Program-made: the position numbers and the translations under genes
The notes under the pieces: model-generated
Told to the model about the DNA's origin: nothing
What the model saw: the letters and a program-made list of their open reading frames with translations, nothing else
Database searches by the model: none
Part shown: positions 33,222 to 46,300 of the stretch, piece by piece
How the letters are laid out: every line of letters begins with the position of its first letter
How positions within the stretch are numbered: position 1 is the stretch's first letter
Source of the DNA: Balanoglossus misakiensis
Lineage: Eukaryota > Hemichordata
Assembly: GCA_040954595.2 (NCBI GenBank)
Contig: CM082582.2
Location: forward strand, 1,860,001-1,924,000
Length of the DNA stretch: 64,000 nt
Direction of reading: 5' to 3'

Positions 33222-36200
33222 TTGATCACTATACAAGAGAAAAATATTAAAGTGAGTTTAACACACTGATACTAAGTATAACTTTCACCATATTTTGGAC
33301 ACACTTTCTCGCAAATAAATATACGTATGCCAGATTTCATTATAAGCTGACAATTCATATAAATCCTTCGTAGCAGGGAAAAGAGTCTGCAAGATTTCAA
33401 TGAAAATCAAACAGTAACAGTGCCTTGTGTGAGCAAAGCAGAGACTACACTAAATAAGGGCTTCCTGCCATGCTTGATGTCAACTTATAAGTTAAGAGTG
33501 AAATGTGCACTATGCCAAAATTAATCACAGTTTTCCTGTAACAATAAATATGGATATCAAAACCACAAACAACACAGATCCATTATATTCAATGATAAAA
33601 TACGAATTGTGTCTAAATATGACTTTTAACATACATTTGTGATGAAAAATGGCATGGTTTAGGTTCTGTGGGTGCTGACAGAGAGACCGTTAACATTTAA
33701 TTAAAGAGGACTATCTCAATCCTGTGCTCTGAAATACCCTACAAAAGAGTCCCACACGCAAATACTGTCGCCTCCATACAGCTATTTGATAAACACCCTA
33801 CCCTAAATGGTGAATGCACATATTTGAATCCTTACAAATATATCATAATGCAACCCACTAAACAGACAGGAAAGGGATTCACTTCACTTTGATATGACAG
33901 TCCCTGGTCTTTACATAACATGGCAAGATTTGGCTTGAAAATAATCATGCTACAAGATTCATGAACAACGTTGCAGGATGCCTAATTATTTGTGGCTGCT
34001 CAAGCCCAACACATAACATATCTGAATTTCTAGACCATTTCAAAGCAACCATCAGGAAACAAGAGACCACAAAATGCAATCCTGGTTACATTAGATGCTG
34101 TACCAATGTATACCACCAACACAATGCACAGCGAAGCCATACAAAAGCATGCAACAAAGCATGATTACATAATAACAAAGCCTCCAACAGAATACATGCT
34201 TGCACTTCACTGAAAGGCAAACAAAAGACCCACAATAGCAACAACATATATGTCTTTGTACAAACAATATATAGCCAATACATCAAGATGACATACCAAA
34301 CAAGCACGTCACTCTTAAAACATTGGAGGGAACTGAGAAAGATGAAACACCTTAACTCATCCTCTTGGCAATCTATCATGTATAACTCATCAACAAAAAT
34401 ACTAGAGATACTCTAGTTAAAGCAAGACTTAACAAACAAATAAGCAACAGCGAGGAAAAAGCTTCCTAAATGCAAATGCTAACAGATAAAAACATAAATA
34501 TTCTAACATCACTGAACAAAACCAAATTATAACATGAAAATCGTCTTTCATGTTTTCACATGCGACTGATGAAGGAATGACTCAGGAATCCAAAACAATA
34601 GCGTCAAAGGGTGACTGTGTCTATGACATAACCGACCCAGATTCGTATCGCCATGGTAATTTTCTTACACCAAAAGCCAACACACCAATGACACAACAGA
34701 ACCAAAAAATACATGAGTTGACAATACTACAGAGCATCGAAACACACAACATACAAATTGAATGGTCAATGTGTGCAGCCACTTTCCCTTTATTTCCCTA
34801 ATTCCTCAGTTTTCCTTGCTCATAATGTGTTTTTTGTCATTTGACACCTTTCAGGTGTTAGCACAGATCACAGGAAGCCATCCATACTTTCCTACTGTGC
34901 AATAAGTACAAATGAAGGGAAAGTGGCTGCACACATCGACCATTCATTTTGTTTGTCCTGCGTTTTGATGATCTGACAAGAGGGGTAAACAACGACAATC
35001 TATCATGTACAAACATTCATTTCATTTTTACAAAACCATAAGTAGTTCTGAACGTGTTTACTTGGCTTGGCTAAAAAAATAAGGCCACACATAACATCAA
35101 ACAAATCAAACTATCTTGCCAAGTTGTTTCAGGAATCCTGAAGCGTTAGATCTGTGGATACTTTACAAGAACGCAGCTCACTAAAAAGTTAACACTATTT
35201 AATGAGTGTTCAGAGGTGGCCACTTTGGATTGTTACAGGCTGATCTGAACAAAGTCATCTACACAGTGGGCCACAGCTTAACTTGTTCATCAATATCCAT
35301 TGTTTCAGTTCACCATTTGACACCTTTAAGGTGTTGACAAACAGGACAGGAAGCTGTCCATAAGAGATGACAAACACAAGTGAAGTGATTCCTGATTGCA
35401 AAGCACTGTCTGTATACTGGTAACTCAAAGACACTCAAAAAGGACAATCTATCATGTGCAAAATTAATTTTCCCAAACCAGCAGTGGTTTCTAAATGAAC
35501 ATGTATATACTTACAAATTAGACAACGGTCACACTTGAAGGCAAATTTTAGTGGATCACCTCACTGGAAATGCTGGTTGATCACGTGGATACTGATAGTA
35601 CTGAGAAAAGAAAAAAAAAATCATGAAATAGCCATGTAATAACTCATATACTCACATTTATATGAATTAAACACTACATTAAACACCTCATTGCAATCTA
35701 TACATTACAATTTACAGATAAACGAATATCAGGCAGCCGTTTGAGGTTTCCCCATATTAATGGATCTGCAGAAATAATTTCTAGACCTCACACCACAATG
35801 CATTATCTTTCAGGAATCCCAAAGTATTAGATGTATGAATGATTTTTCACTGTTGAAAAGTACCTAGTTTTCCAAATGTTATCACTTAATTTTGACCATG
35901 TACCTCCATGTTTTGACAGACACATTTGAGACACTTCTGAAATGTTCATAGTCAGATACTGGCATAAACAATAAAATCTAAATAATGGTCCACAGTGGTC
36001 CTGCCACAGCTTAGATTTGCAGACTTCTAGTTGTTCCCACCAATTGACACCTTTTAGGTGTTGACAAACATGATAGGAAGATATCCACCTGAGATAACAC
36101 CTGTCAACAGTGATTCCTGATTGCAAAGCAATGATAGGGCTTCGAACAAGATCGACGAAGAAAAACAAGCGTCAAGTTTCACTGATAGCTTTATTACTAG

Positions 36201-36573
36201 TAAAAAGTTGATTGATCTGCACATCGAGGATCATTGAAACCCTGCATACTCTGTAGTTGGACTGATCTTGTTTTTTATTCAACAAACTTGAACAAGATCG
36301 TCATTCCAGCACCATCTGTAGCTGCAATGATTGTAGCGAGGCGACCGTAGCGAGCAGTAGATTTGCGTACATGTCTGTGTGTTCCCGGGGTTACACGGCC
36401 TCCACCCGTGTAACGCCGGGAACACACAGACATGTACGCAGAGCTAAGCGAGTGGGTGCTTGCAACTTGACTATTGTTCGCCATTAGCAGCTAGCAGCCC
36501 GCTACAACCATTGCAGCTATCAGTTAACTAGGCAACTAACAAGATACAGCTCACGAATTCTCTATAGCTTACC
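33222..36573 (-). other. Transposase 5' leader and inferred 3.3-kb intron
   Basis: An acceptor (TTGTATAG, - strand) lies just before the transposase ATG and a consensus donor (ATTAAG|GTAAGC) ends at 36573, suggesting a non-coding first exon and a long intron. Inside are degenerate repeats: TTGACACCTTT(C/A/T)AGGTGTT near 34840, 35314 and 36044, each followed by an AGGAAG segment, and CAATCTATCATGT near 34370, 34999 and 35446. A 40-bp inverted repeat pairs 34759-34799 with 34915-34955 (TGTGTGCAGCCACTTTCCCT arm). No further coding exon was recognised, but a small one cannot be excluded. Confidence 0.55.
36364..36440. repeat. Hairpin 2 of a three-copy family
   Basis: Perfectly inverted 35-bp arms, 36364-36398 and 36406-36440 (TGCGTACATGTCTGTGTG ... 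CACACAGACATGTACGCA), with a 7-bp loop. It lies in the transposase intron about 130 bp downstream of the inferred first-exon donor. Confidence 0.92.
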
Positions 36574-37098
36574 TTAATCATTGACGAAAAGAGAGCCGGT
36601 TTAGTAATCGAGCCTGAACACGTTGAAGTTGACTTGGCAGATCAGCTGGCAGAGCGCGCGAGAGATGTTGATGTCATCAGCGGACACCGGAAGTGCACTT
36701 CAATACATCCTCAATCACTGCCGCAAATACTCAAATAAAATAAAATACAAAACATACTGCAGTAGAGTACCTCAGATTTGATATAAATGAGACATAGCAA
36801 ACATTTTTGAGTAATTACTTTTGTTAGCAAAAAAAAGGAAAGATAAAGGCACATTGTGATGATTTTTGACAGTTTGCTCGGAAATAAATTTTTCGTACGA
36901 GGATACCCACAAGTCATTGCGTGATTTGTTCTATATAAGGGTGCCGACCTTGCGGGAAATATAAACAATCTGTTTTGCAAACATAGCGTACAAGTACTAT
37001 CCTATCCAGTCTCCGCAAACATCATGCCGTCACCATGAGTCATCAACGAGTTGACGTCGTCTTCACCAAGTGGTAGCTGCGATCGTGTTGAAGACGAA
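36574..37098. promoter_or_regulatory. Divergent promoter region between the two EnSpm genes
   Basis: About 500 bp separates the inferred transposase first exon (-) from the accessory gene start (+). A TATA-like CTATATAAGG at 36931-36940 faces the + gene about 160 bp before its first usable ATG. Two short upstream ATGs (37024, 37035) terminate within a few codons to 14 codons and could act as upstream frames. No TATA was found for the transposase direction. Shared control of both genes is inferred from the arrangement. Confidence 0.55.
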
Positions 37099-39370
37099 AT
37101 GATGACCATCAGTAGAAGCGAATTTCAACGTCTTTTGAAAAACCAGGAAGAAATGTTAAAGAAGCAGCGCCTACTAGAAGAAAAACTTAGTACCGAAACA
37201 AACGCTAGAAGGAAGATCAGGCCATCCGTGAGAGTGAAGGTAAGAATATATGTTTTATACGGGACATTGTTTTGGGCAACGGGTCATTCTGGTCAACCAG
37301 TTGTTTTTTCTTTTTCGGCCCAGGTCGTTTCATCCGATTGTTACAACCAGGACACTGTTTAATTTCTACACTAACCAGCGTAGCCCTGCGCACAGGTCTG
37401 TGTTTGCCGGCGTTTACTCAACCGTGTAACGCCGGAAACACAACCTGCACATGTACGCTGGGCTATTTGTGACGCTAGCTTAGCAGATCGGGCTAGCCAC
37501 GGTTACTAGAGTTTCCCAACCGTCTCTTTCTAGTAACCGTGGGCTAGCTTACCTATTTGTGACGCTAGCTTAGATCGGGCCATATGATCGGGCTAGGAAA
37601 ATTGGAAACATATCGTCCGCTCGCACAGGTCGTATTACGAGTATTCCCAAGTCTGGGCCGAAACAACCGGGTCGTGAGAATTGGAGGCCAAAATCGACGA
37701 AAATGTTAGTGGCCACCGTTTATTTTTGCCACGGTTGCAGTAGGGTACGCCAGCCGCAAAAAATAGATCACCGAATAAAGTCATGACCCTTGACATTTGC
37801 TGTGGCGCGAGTGAACACATTGCCTGGGTCCTGGGAATGTTTATCATGTGTGAAGAATAAACTGCTCAGTTCAATACATACCCTATCCTGTTGATTGATC
37901 CCAGGTGTTTCTTTTCACCTTTGACATTTGCTCATGGTGGCTAACACACTACCTGGGAATGTTTACTGTGATGATAATCATGTGTGAAGAATAAACTACC
38001 ATTTAAGATATTGTACTTGTTGAGCTCAAGTCTGATATCTGTTGTCTTTTATTGCAGAAAGCAGTTCATGATGTTTACAATGGGCTTGTAGAAAATGACA
38101 AGAATTGGGACACAACAAAGCCGTAAGTATTTCAATCACAAAGCACACATAGGCGTGCAATTTTGCCAACATATCCATGTATCATTGATTGTGAATATAA
38201 CCTTTATTTTAAATGAGTTCATCTTGCCGTTGGAATGCCAACCATATAAAGCCAGAGTGTAGCAGTAAATATTTGAATGCAGCTTCATATGTTTTGTTTT
38301 ATTTTGGTATTGGTACTGTTTGGTGTGGAGGGGTCTGACTGTTGCTAACATCATTTCTTTCAGATTTGGTCATCAAGTTAATAGAGAAGTTAATGAAGAA
38401 ATCAAGAAAGCTGTTAAAAATCAACTGAATGAGGAGGAAGCAGTTATTCAGGGTGAGTTTATTTTTATGGTACTTGCTAGTATTCTGGTTATATAATGCC
38501 TCCTGCTGTGTCTTAAAGAGGAAATCAAATGTAGATGGGGTGTTAAGAAACATAATTTTCAGAATATATTTCACTTGTATTAATCCAGTTGCCTCAACTT
38601 CTTTTTTTTTAGTTGCAATGAGGACATACTTCTTTACCAAAAGAAAAGAAAAGAAGAGACAGACTTCTGGAAAAGCAGACATATTCAGAGTCAAACAGGC
38701 CAGAAGGCAAAGGAAGCAGCAGGTAATGTGACACTATTGTGCTTATTGACATCGATTCAATGTACATATTAGTTAAATAATTCAAGATCTCATAACCTTC
38801 GAAAGCAATGCTTATAAATTGTCAAATGACATGAAATACTAATCCAGTGTGGTGCTGGTAACTTTTTAGTGGATATTTTATTGTTAGTAGCCGATCAGGA
38901 CAACCCAGAAATAAGTTTCACTGCCAAACATTGTAGGAAGGCATGTACAATGTATGGAAAAATAAATACATGTATATATTTTTTTCTTCCAGAAACTAAC
39001 AAGGAGAAGGGAAATTCTAAACAAATCTACATCTATAGAAGAGGACCAGAGACAGAAATTGAAAGCTGTCATGTCAACTCAATACATGTCCAGCGAGGAT
39101 ACAGATTCATTCGCAGAGTTTTCATCATCTGATGATGATGACTTGAGGGTCACCAGAAAGGCCAAGCCACTGAGAAGGAGACGATTGCTATGGCGGTCAA
39201 AGTTTGTCAATGAAGCATTCTCACTGCTCGACAAAAGGCACGAAAAAAGGTTAAACAAAATGGGGGGTGGGTTTATTCACGAAAGGAGGGATGGGATAGG
39301 GTCGGACAGGCCTGTGCCTGAAGGTGCACCAAGTTGGGCAGTGAAGGAGTCTTACATTGACAAACTTTGA
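37099..39370 (+). CDS. EnSpm accessory protein, five exons, 260 residues, unknown function
   Basis: Exons 37099-37239, 38058-38122, 38364-38452, 38613-38722 and 38993-39370. Every intron starts GT and ends AG (donors GTAAGA, GTAAGT, GTGAGT, GTAATG) and the phases join into one 783-nt frame ending TGA. Exon 1 encodes a Lys/Glu/Leu-rich coiled-coil (RLLKNQEEMLKKQRLLEEKL). Exon 4 is strongly basic (FFTKRKEKKRQTSGK; RRQRKQQ). Exon 5 has an acidic Ser/Asp patch (SSDDDD), then an Arg-rich stretch, and ends near RPVPEGAPSWAV. No known catalytic motif is visible. Its place beside the transposase inside the element suggests a DNA-binding partner, comparable in role to plant TNPA, but that is inference. 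It is not homologous to anything I recognise by name. Confidence 0.75.
37381..37468. repeat. Hairpin 3 of a three-copy family, plus an adjacent stem
   Basis: Imperfect inverted arms (TAGCCCTGCGCACAGGTCTG ... AACCTGCACATGTACGCTGG) around a GCCGG/CCGGC inner stem, inside intron 1 of the accessory gene. A second inverted repeat follows at about 37495-37550 (CCACGGTTACTAGA ... TCTAGTAACCGTGG). Confidence 0.82.
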
Positions 39371-39689
39371 TCGCCATGTGAGAGGCTCCTTCTCAGTGTT
39401 GCTGGTTCCTTTCATTTTGTTTAATATTGTATCATTTATTTTGTACTGTTTTTATTGATTATACTTGTTGTCTGCCATATTTTTTCTATATAAACTTTTT
39501 AACTTATTTTTATTGTATTGCCAACCTTTCTTTCAAGTGTATTTTTCAGTTATATTATTTATTTGTAAACTTCCCTTTTGTATTTGAATTAAATATGTTA
39601 ATTTTAGAACTTTTGCTTTAATTGCATTTTTCCTGGTTGTAAGTGTGTGTCTGATGGGAGTTACCATGTGCAGTGCTGACAGATGGGTT
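39371..39689 (+). other. Accessory gene 3' region
   Basis: A T-rich stretch of about 320 bp after the accessory stop codon, with ATTAAA near 39588 as a possible polyadenylation signal. No coding content is seen. Confidence 0.5.
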
Positions 39690-39982
39690 GACCAACTTTT
39701 GAACCCCCTGTTGTACACTACTGAAAGTAGCTGCTTTTGGAATGCTGGCAAATGTGGTTATTTTGACAACATTTGTCTAGGTTAAAATATGGGAGCATAC
39801 ATGACCACCTTTGCCCAACTTTTGAACCCCCTGTTGTACACTACTGAAAGTAGCTGCTTTTGGAACGCTGGCAAATGTGGTTATTTTGACAACATTTGTC
39901 TAGGTTAAAATATGGGAGCATACATGACCACCTTTGCCCAACTTTTGAACCCCCTGTTGTACACTACTGAAAGTAGCTGCTT
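39690..39982. repeat. Right subterminal tandem repeat, 123-bp period
   Basis: The segment CCAACTTTTGAACCCCCTG recurs at 39692, 39815 and 39938, giving about 2.4 copies of a 123-bp unit. It is unrelated in sequence to the 577-bp repeats of the left end. Confidence 0.9.
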
Positions 39983-40379
39983 GTTCACTGTGTGTGTATA
40001 AGGTTACAAGTACTGCTTTTACCAGATGTGATAATGCCATGAATATGCTGTGTATATGATGTCCTATGTCCAACAGTTTACGCCTTTGTAAATATTGAAT
40101 CAGAATTGCCTTTATGGTGTAGAAAAAGTACCTAAGGATATTACAGTTTGCCTGTATGTAAAAGCTGAAAGAAAGTAAGACACATCTTCACATATTTACT
40201 CCCTTTTCCATAATCATCAAACGTGGTACTTATATTTCCTGCACCCAGGTAGTCAAACACATGGAAAAGGTACAAATGTGAACAGAGAAATAGGAGGTAC
40301 TATGCGGTCAAAGATATTACTTTAACATCTTTTACCTGGTACTTTGCCCACCCTGTTAAATATGTTTTTTGGTACAGTG
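39983..40379. repeat. EnSpm right terminal region
   Basis: The terminal 400 bp ending GGTACAGTG at 40379. It is the exact inverse, as far as can be read, of 63602-64000. The outer 12 bp are shared with the left terminus except for one base (CACTG here, CACTA at 26484). Confidence 0.93.
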
Positions 40380-43300
40380 ATGGACATGAATGCAAGAATG
40401 GACACAGATCATTTATGAAGTCAATGTGAACAACTTTACTTGAATTCAGTACATTGTAAATAGAATACTACAGTTGTAATAATTTGTCTGATCACAATAT
40501 GTCTATAGACACATCACGTCCATGGACATGAATGCATGAATGAACACAGATCATTTATGAAGTCAATGTGAATAACTTTACTTGAAATCAGTACATTGTA
40601 AACAGAAAACCACAGTTGTAATAATTTGTCTGGTCACAATATGTCTATAGACACTTCACGTCCATGGACATGAATGCAAGAATGGACACAGATCATTTAT
40701 GAAGGCAATGTGAACAACTTTACTTGAAGTCGGTACATTGTAAACTTAATACCACAGTTGTAATAATTTGTCTGGTCACAATATGTCTATGGACACATCA
40801 TGTACATGGACATGAATGCAAGAATGGACACAGATCATTTATGACGTTAATGTGAACAACTTTACTTCAAGTCAGTACATAGTAAACAGAATACCAGAGT
40901 TGTAATAATTTGTCTGATCTCAATATGTCTATAGACACATCACGTCCATGGACATGAATGCAAGAATGGACACAGATCATTTATGAAGTCAATGTGAACA
41001 ACTTTACTTGAAGTCAGTAAATTGTAAACAGAATACCAGAGTTGTAATAATTTGTCAGATCACAATATGTCTATAGACACATCATGTAAATTGACATGAA
41101 TGCAAGAATGGACACAGATCATTTATGAAGTCAATATGAACAACTTTATTTGAAGTCAGTACATTGTAAACAGAATACCACAGTTGTAATAATTTGTCTG
41201 ATCACAATATGTCTATAGACACATCATGTACATGGACATGAGTGCAAGAATGGACACAGATCATTTATGAAGTCATTATGAACAACTTTATTTGAAGTCA
41301 GTACATTGTAAACAGAATACCACAGTTGTAATAATTTGTCTGATCACAATATGTCTATAGACACATCACATCCATGGACATGAATGCAAGAATGGACACA
41401 GATCATTTATGAAGTCAATGTGAACAACTTTACTTGAAGTCAGTAAATTGTAAACAGAATGCAAGAGTTGTAATAATTTGTCCGATCACAAAATGTCTAT
41501 AGACACATCACGTACATGAACATGAATACAAGAATGGACACAGATCATTTATGAAGTCAATGTGAACATCTTTACTTGAAGTCAGTACATTGTAAACAGA
41601 ATATTAGAGATGTAATAATTTGTCTGATCACAATATGTCTGTCGACACATCACGTACATGGACATGAATGCAATAATGGACACAGATCATTTATGAAGTC
41701 AATGTGAACAACTTTACTTGAAGTCAGTACATTCTAAACAGAATACCAGAGTTGCAATAATTTGTCTGATCACAATATGTCTATAGACACATCACGTACA
41801 TGGACATGAATGCAAGAATGGACACAGATCATTTATGAAGTCAATGTGAACAACTTTACTTGAAGTCAGTACATTGTAAACAGAATACCACAGTTGTAAT
41901 AATTTGTCTGATCACAATATGTCTATAGACACATCACGTCCATGGACATGAATGCATGAATGGACACAGATCATTTATGAAGTCAATGTGAACAACTTTA
42001 CTTGAAGTCAGTACATTCTAATCAGAATACCAGAGTTGCAATAATTTGTCTGGTCACAATATGTCTATAGACACATCACGTACATGGACATGAATGCAAG
42101 AATGGACACAGATCATTTATGAAGTCAATGTGAACAACTTTACTTGAAGTCAGTACATTGTAAACAGAATACCACAGTTGCAATAATTTGTCCGATCACA
42201 AAATGTCTATAGACACATCACGTACATGAACATGAATGCAAGAATGGACACAGATCATTTATGAAGTCAATGTGAACATCTTTACTTGAAGTCAGTACAT
42301 TGTAAACAGAATATTAGAGATGTAATAATTTGTCTGATCACAATATGTCTGTCGACACATCACGTACATGGACATGAATGCAAGAATGGACACAGATCAT
42401 TTATGAAGTCAATGTGAACAACTTTACTTGAAGTCAGTACATTCTAAACAGAATACCAGAGTTGCAATAATTTGTCTGATCACAATATATCTATAGACAC
42501 ATCACGTACATGGACATGAATGCAAGAATGGACACAGATCATTTATGAAGTCAATGTGAACAACTTTACTTGAAGTCAGTAAATTGTAAACAGAATACCA
42601 GAGTTGTAATAATTTGTCTGGTCACAATATGTCTATAGACACATCACGTACATGGACATGAATGCAAGAATGGACACAGATCATTTATGAAGTCAATGTG
42701 AACAACTTTACTTGAAGTCAGTACATTGTAAACAGAATACCACAGTTGTAATAATTTGTCTGATAACAATATGTCTATAGACACATCACGTACATGGACA
42801 TGAATGCAATAATGGACACAGATCATTTATGAAGTCAATGTGAACAACTTTACTTGAAGTCAGTACATTCTAAACAGAATACCAGAGTTGCAATAATTTG
42901 TCTGATCACAATATGTCTATAGACACATCACGTACATGGACATGAATGCAAGAATGGACACAGATCATTTATGAAGTCAATGTGAACAACTTTACTTGAA
43001 GTCAGTACATTGTAAACAGAATACCACAGTTGTAATAATTTGTCTGATCACAATATGTCTATAGACACATCACGTCCATGGACATGAATGCATGAATGGA
43101 CACAGATCATTTATGAAGTCAATGTGAACAACTTTACTTGAAGTCAGTACATTCTAAACAGAATACCAGAGTTGCAATAATTTGTCTGGTCACAATATGT
43201 CTATAGACACATCACGTACATGGACATGAATGCAAGAATGGACACAGATCATTTATGAAGTCAATGTGAACAACTTTACTTGAAGTCAGTACATTGTAAA

Positions 43301-46300
43301 CAGAATACCACAGTTGCAATAATTTGTCCGATCACAAAATGTCTATAGACACATCACGTACATGAACATGAATGCAAGAATGGACACAGATTATTTATGA
43401 AGTCAATGTGAACATCTTTACTTGAAGTCAGTACATTGTAAACAGAATATTAGACATGTAATAATTTGTCTGATCACAATATGTCTGTCGACACATCACG
43501 TACATGGACATGAATGCAAGAATGGACACAGATCATTTATGAAGTCAATGTGAACAACTTTACTTGAAGTCAGTACATTCTAAACAGAATACCAGAGTTG
43601 CAATAATTTGTCTGATCACAATATATCTATAGACGCATCACGTACATGGACATGAATGCAAGAATGGACACAGATCATTTATGAAGTCAATGTGAACAAC
43701 TTTACTTGAAGTCAGTAAATTGTAAACAGAATACCAGAGTTGTAATAATTTGTCTGGTCACAATATGTCTATAGACACATCACGTACATGGACATGAATG
43801 CAAGAATGGACACAGATCATTTATGAAGTCAATGTGAACAACTTTACTTGAAGTCAGTACATTGTAAACAGAATACCACAGTTGTAATAATTTGTCTGAT
43901 AACAATATGTCTATAGACACATCACGTACATGAACATGAATGCAAGAATGGACACAGATCATTTATGAAGTCAATGTGAACAACTTTACTTGAAGTCAGT
44001 ACATTGTAAACAGAATACCACAGTTGTAATAATTTGTCTGATCACAATATGTCTATAGACACATCACGTCCATGAACATGAATGCAAGAATTGGACACAG
44101 ATCATTTATGAAGTCAATGTGAACAACTTTACTTGAAGTCAGTACATTGTAAACAGAATACCACAGTTGTAATAATTTGTCTGGTCACAATATGTCTATA
44201 GACACATCACGTCCATGGACATGAATGCAAGAATGGACACAGATTATTTATGAAGTCAATGTGAACAACTTTACTTGAATTCAGTACATTGTAAATAGAA
44301 TACCACAGTTGTAATAATTTGTCTGATCACAATATGTCTATAGACACATCATGTACATGGACATGAATGCAAGAATGGACACAGATCATTTATGAAGTCA
44401 ATGTGAACAACTTTACTTGAATTCAGTACATTGTAAATAGAATACTACAGTTGTAATAATTTGTCTGATCACAATATGTCTATAGACACATCACGTCCAT
44501 GGACATGAATGCATGAATGAACACAGATCATTTATGAAGTCAATGTGAATAACTTTACTTGAAATCAGTACATTGTAAACAGAAAACCACAGTTGTAATA
44601 ATTTGTCTGGTCACAATATGTCTATAGACACTTCACGTCCATGGACATGAATGCAAGAATGGACACAGATCATTTATGAAGGCAATGTGAACAACTTTAC
44701 TTGAAGTCGGTACATTGTAAACTTAATACCACAGTTGTAATAATTTGTCTGGTCACAATATGTCTATGGACACATCATGTACATGGACATGAATGCAAGA
44801 ATGGACACAGATCATTTATGACGTTAATGTGAACAACTTTACTTCAAGTCAGTACATAGTAAAAAGAATACCAGAGTTGTAATAATTTGTCTGATCTCAA
44901 TATGTCTATAGACACATCACATCCATGGACATGAATGCAAGAATGGACACATATCATTTATGAAGTCAATGTGAACAACTTTACTTGAAGTCAGTAAATT
45001 GTAAACAGAATACCAGAGTTGTAATAATTTGTCAGATCACAATATGTCTATAGACACATCATGTAAATTGACATGAATGCAAGAATGGACACAGATCATT
45101 TATGAAGTCAATATGAACAACTTTATTTGAAGTCAGTACATTGTAAACAGAATACCACAGTTGTAATAATTTGTCTGATCACAATATGTCTATAGACACA
45201 TCATGTACATGGACATGAGTGCAAGAATGGACACAGATCATTTATGAAGTCATTATGAACAACTTTATTTGAAGTCAGTACATTGTAAACAGAATACCAC
45301 AGTTGTAATAATTTGTCTGATCACAATATGTCTATAGACACATCACGTCCATGGACATGAATGCATGAATGGACACAGATCATTTATGAAGTCAATGTGA
45401 ACAACTTTACTTGAAGTCAGTAAATTGTAAACAGAATACCACAGTTGTAATAATTTGTCTGATCACAATATGTCTATAGACACATCACGTACATGGACAT
45501 GAATGCAAGAATGGACACAGATCATTTATGAAGTCAATGTGAACAACTTTACTTGAAGTCAGTACATTGTAAACAGAATACCACAGTTGTAATAATTTGT
45601 CTGATCACAATATGTCTATAGACACATCACGTCCATGGACATGAATGCATGAATGGACACAGATCATTTATGAAGTCAATGTGAACAACTTTACTTGAAG
45701 TCAGTACATTCTAAACAGAATACCAGAGTTGCAATAATTTGTCTGGTCACAATATGTCTATAGACACATCACGTACATGGACATGAATGCAAGAATGGAC
45801 ACAGATCATTTATGAAGTCAATGTGAACAACTTTACTTGAAGTCAGTACATTGTAAACAGAATACCACAGTTGCAATAATTTGTCCGATCACAAAATGTC
45901 TATAGACACATCACGTACATGAACATGAATGCAAGAATGGACACAGATCATTTATGAAGTCAATGTGAACATCTTTACTTGAAGTCAGTACATTGTAAAC
46001 AGAATATTAGAGATGTAATAATTTGTCTGATCACAATATGTCTGTCGACACATCACGTACATGGACATGAATGCAAGAATGGACACAGATCATTTATGAA
46101 GTCAATGTGAACAACTTTACTTGAAGTCAGTACATTCTAAACAGAATACCAGAGTTGCAATAATTTGTCTGATCACAATATATCTATAGACACATCACGT
46201 ACATGGACATGAATGCAAGAATGGACACAGATCATTTATGAAGTCAATGTGAACAACTTTACTTGAAGTCAGTAAATTGTAAACAGAATACCAGAGTTGT

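Larger units (their letters stand above)
26484..40379. mobile_element. CACTA/EnSpm-type DNA transposon, 13.9 kb, two genes
   Basis: The left end is CACTATACCAAA; the right end read on the other strand is CACTGTACCAAA. Both are followed within about 25-40 bp by CAGGGTGGG(T/C)AAAGT, confirming they are termini of one family. The element carries a TNP2-like transposase gene (-) and a divergent spliced gene (+), subterminal tandem repeats at both ends and three related hairpins. The flanking trinucleotides differ (CAA before 26484, ATG after 40379) and the satellite is in opposite orientation on the two sides. The expected 3-bp duplication partner of CAA is instead found beside a second copy of the same terminus at 63602. 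Confidence 0.9.

Noticed and set aside
37051-37098. Extending the accessory protein upstream of 37099
   Set aside because: The frame is open back to 37039, but a TGA at 37036 precedes it and no ATG occurs before 37099; a non-ATG start is possible but unsupported.
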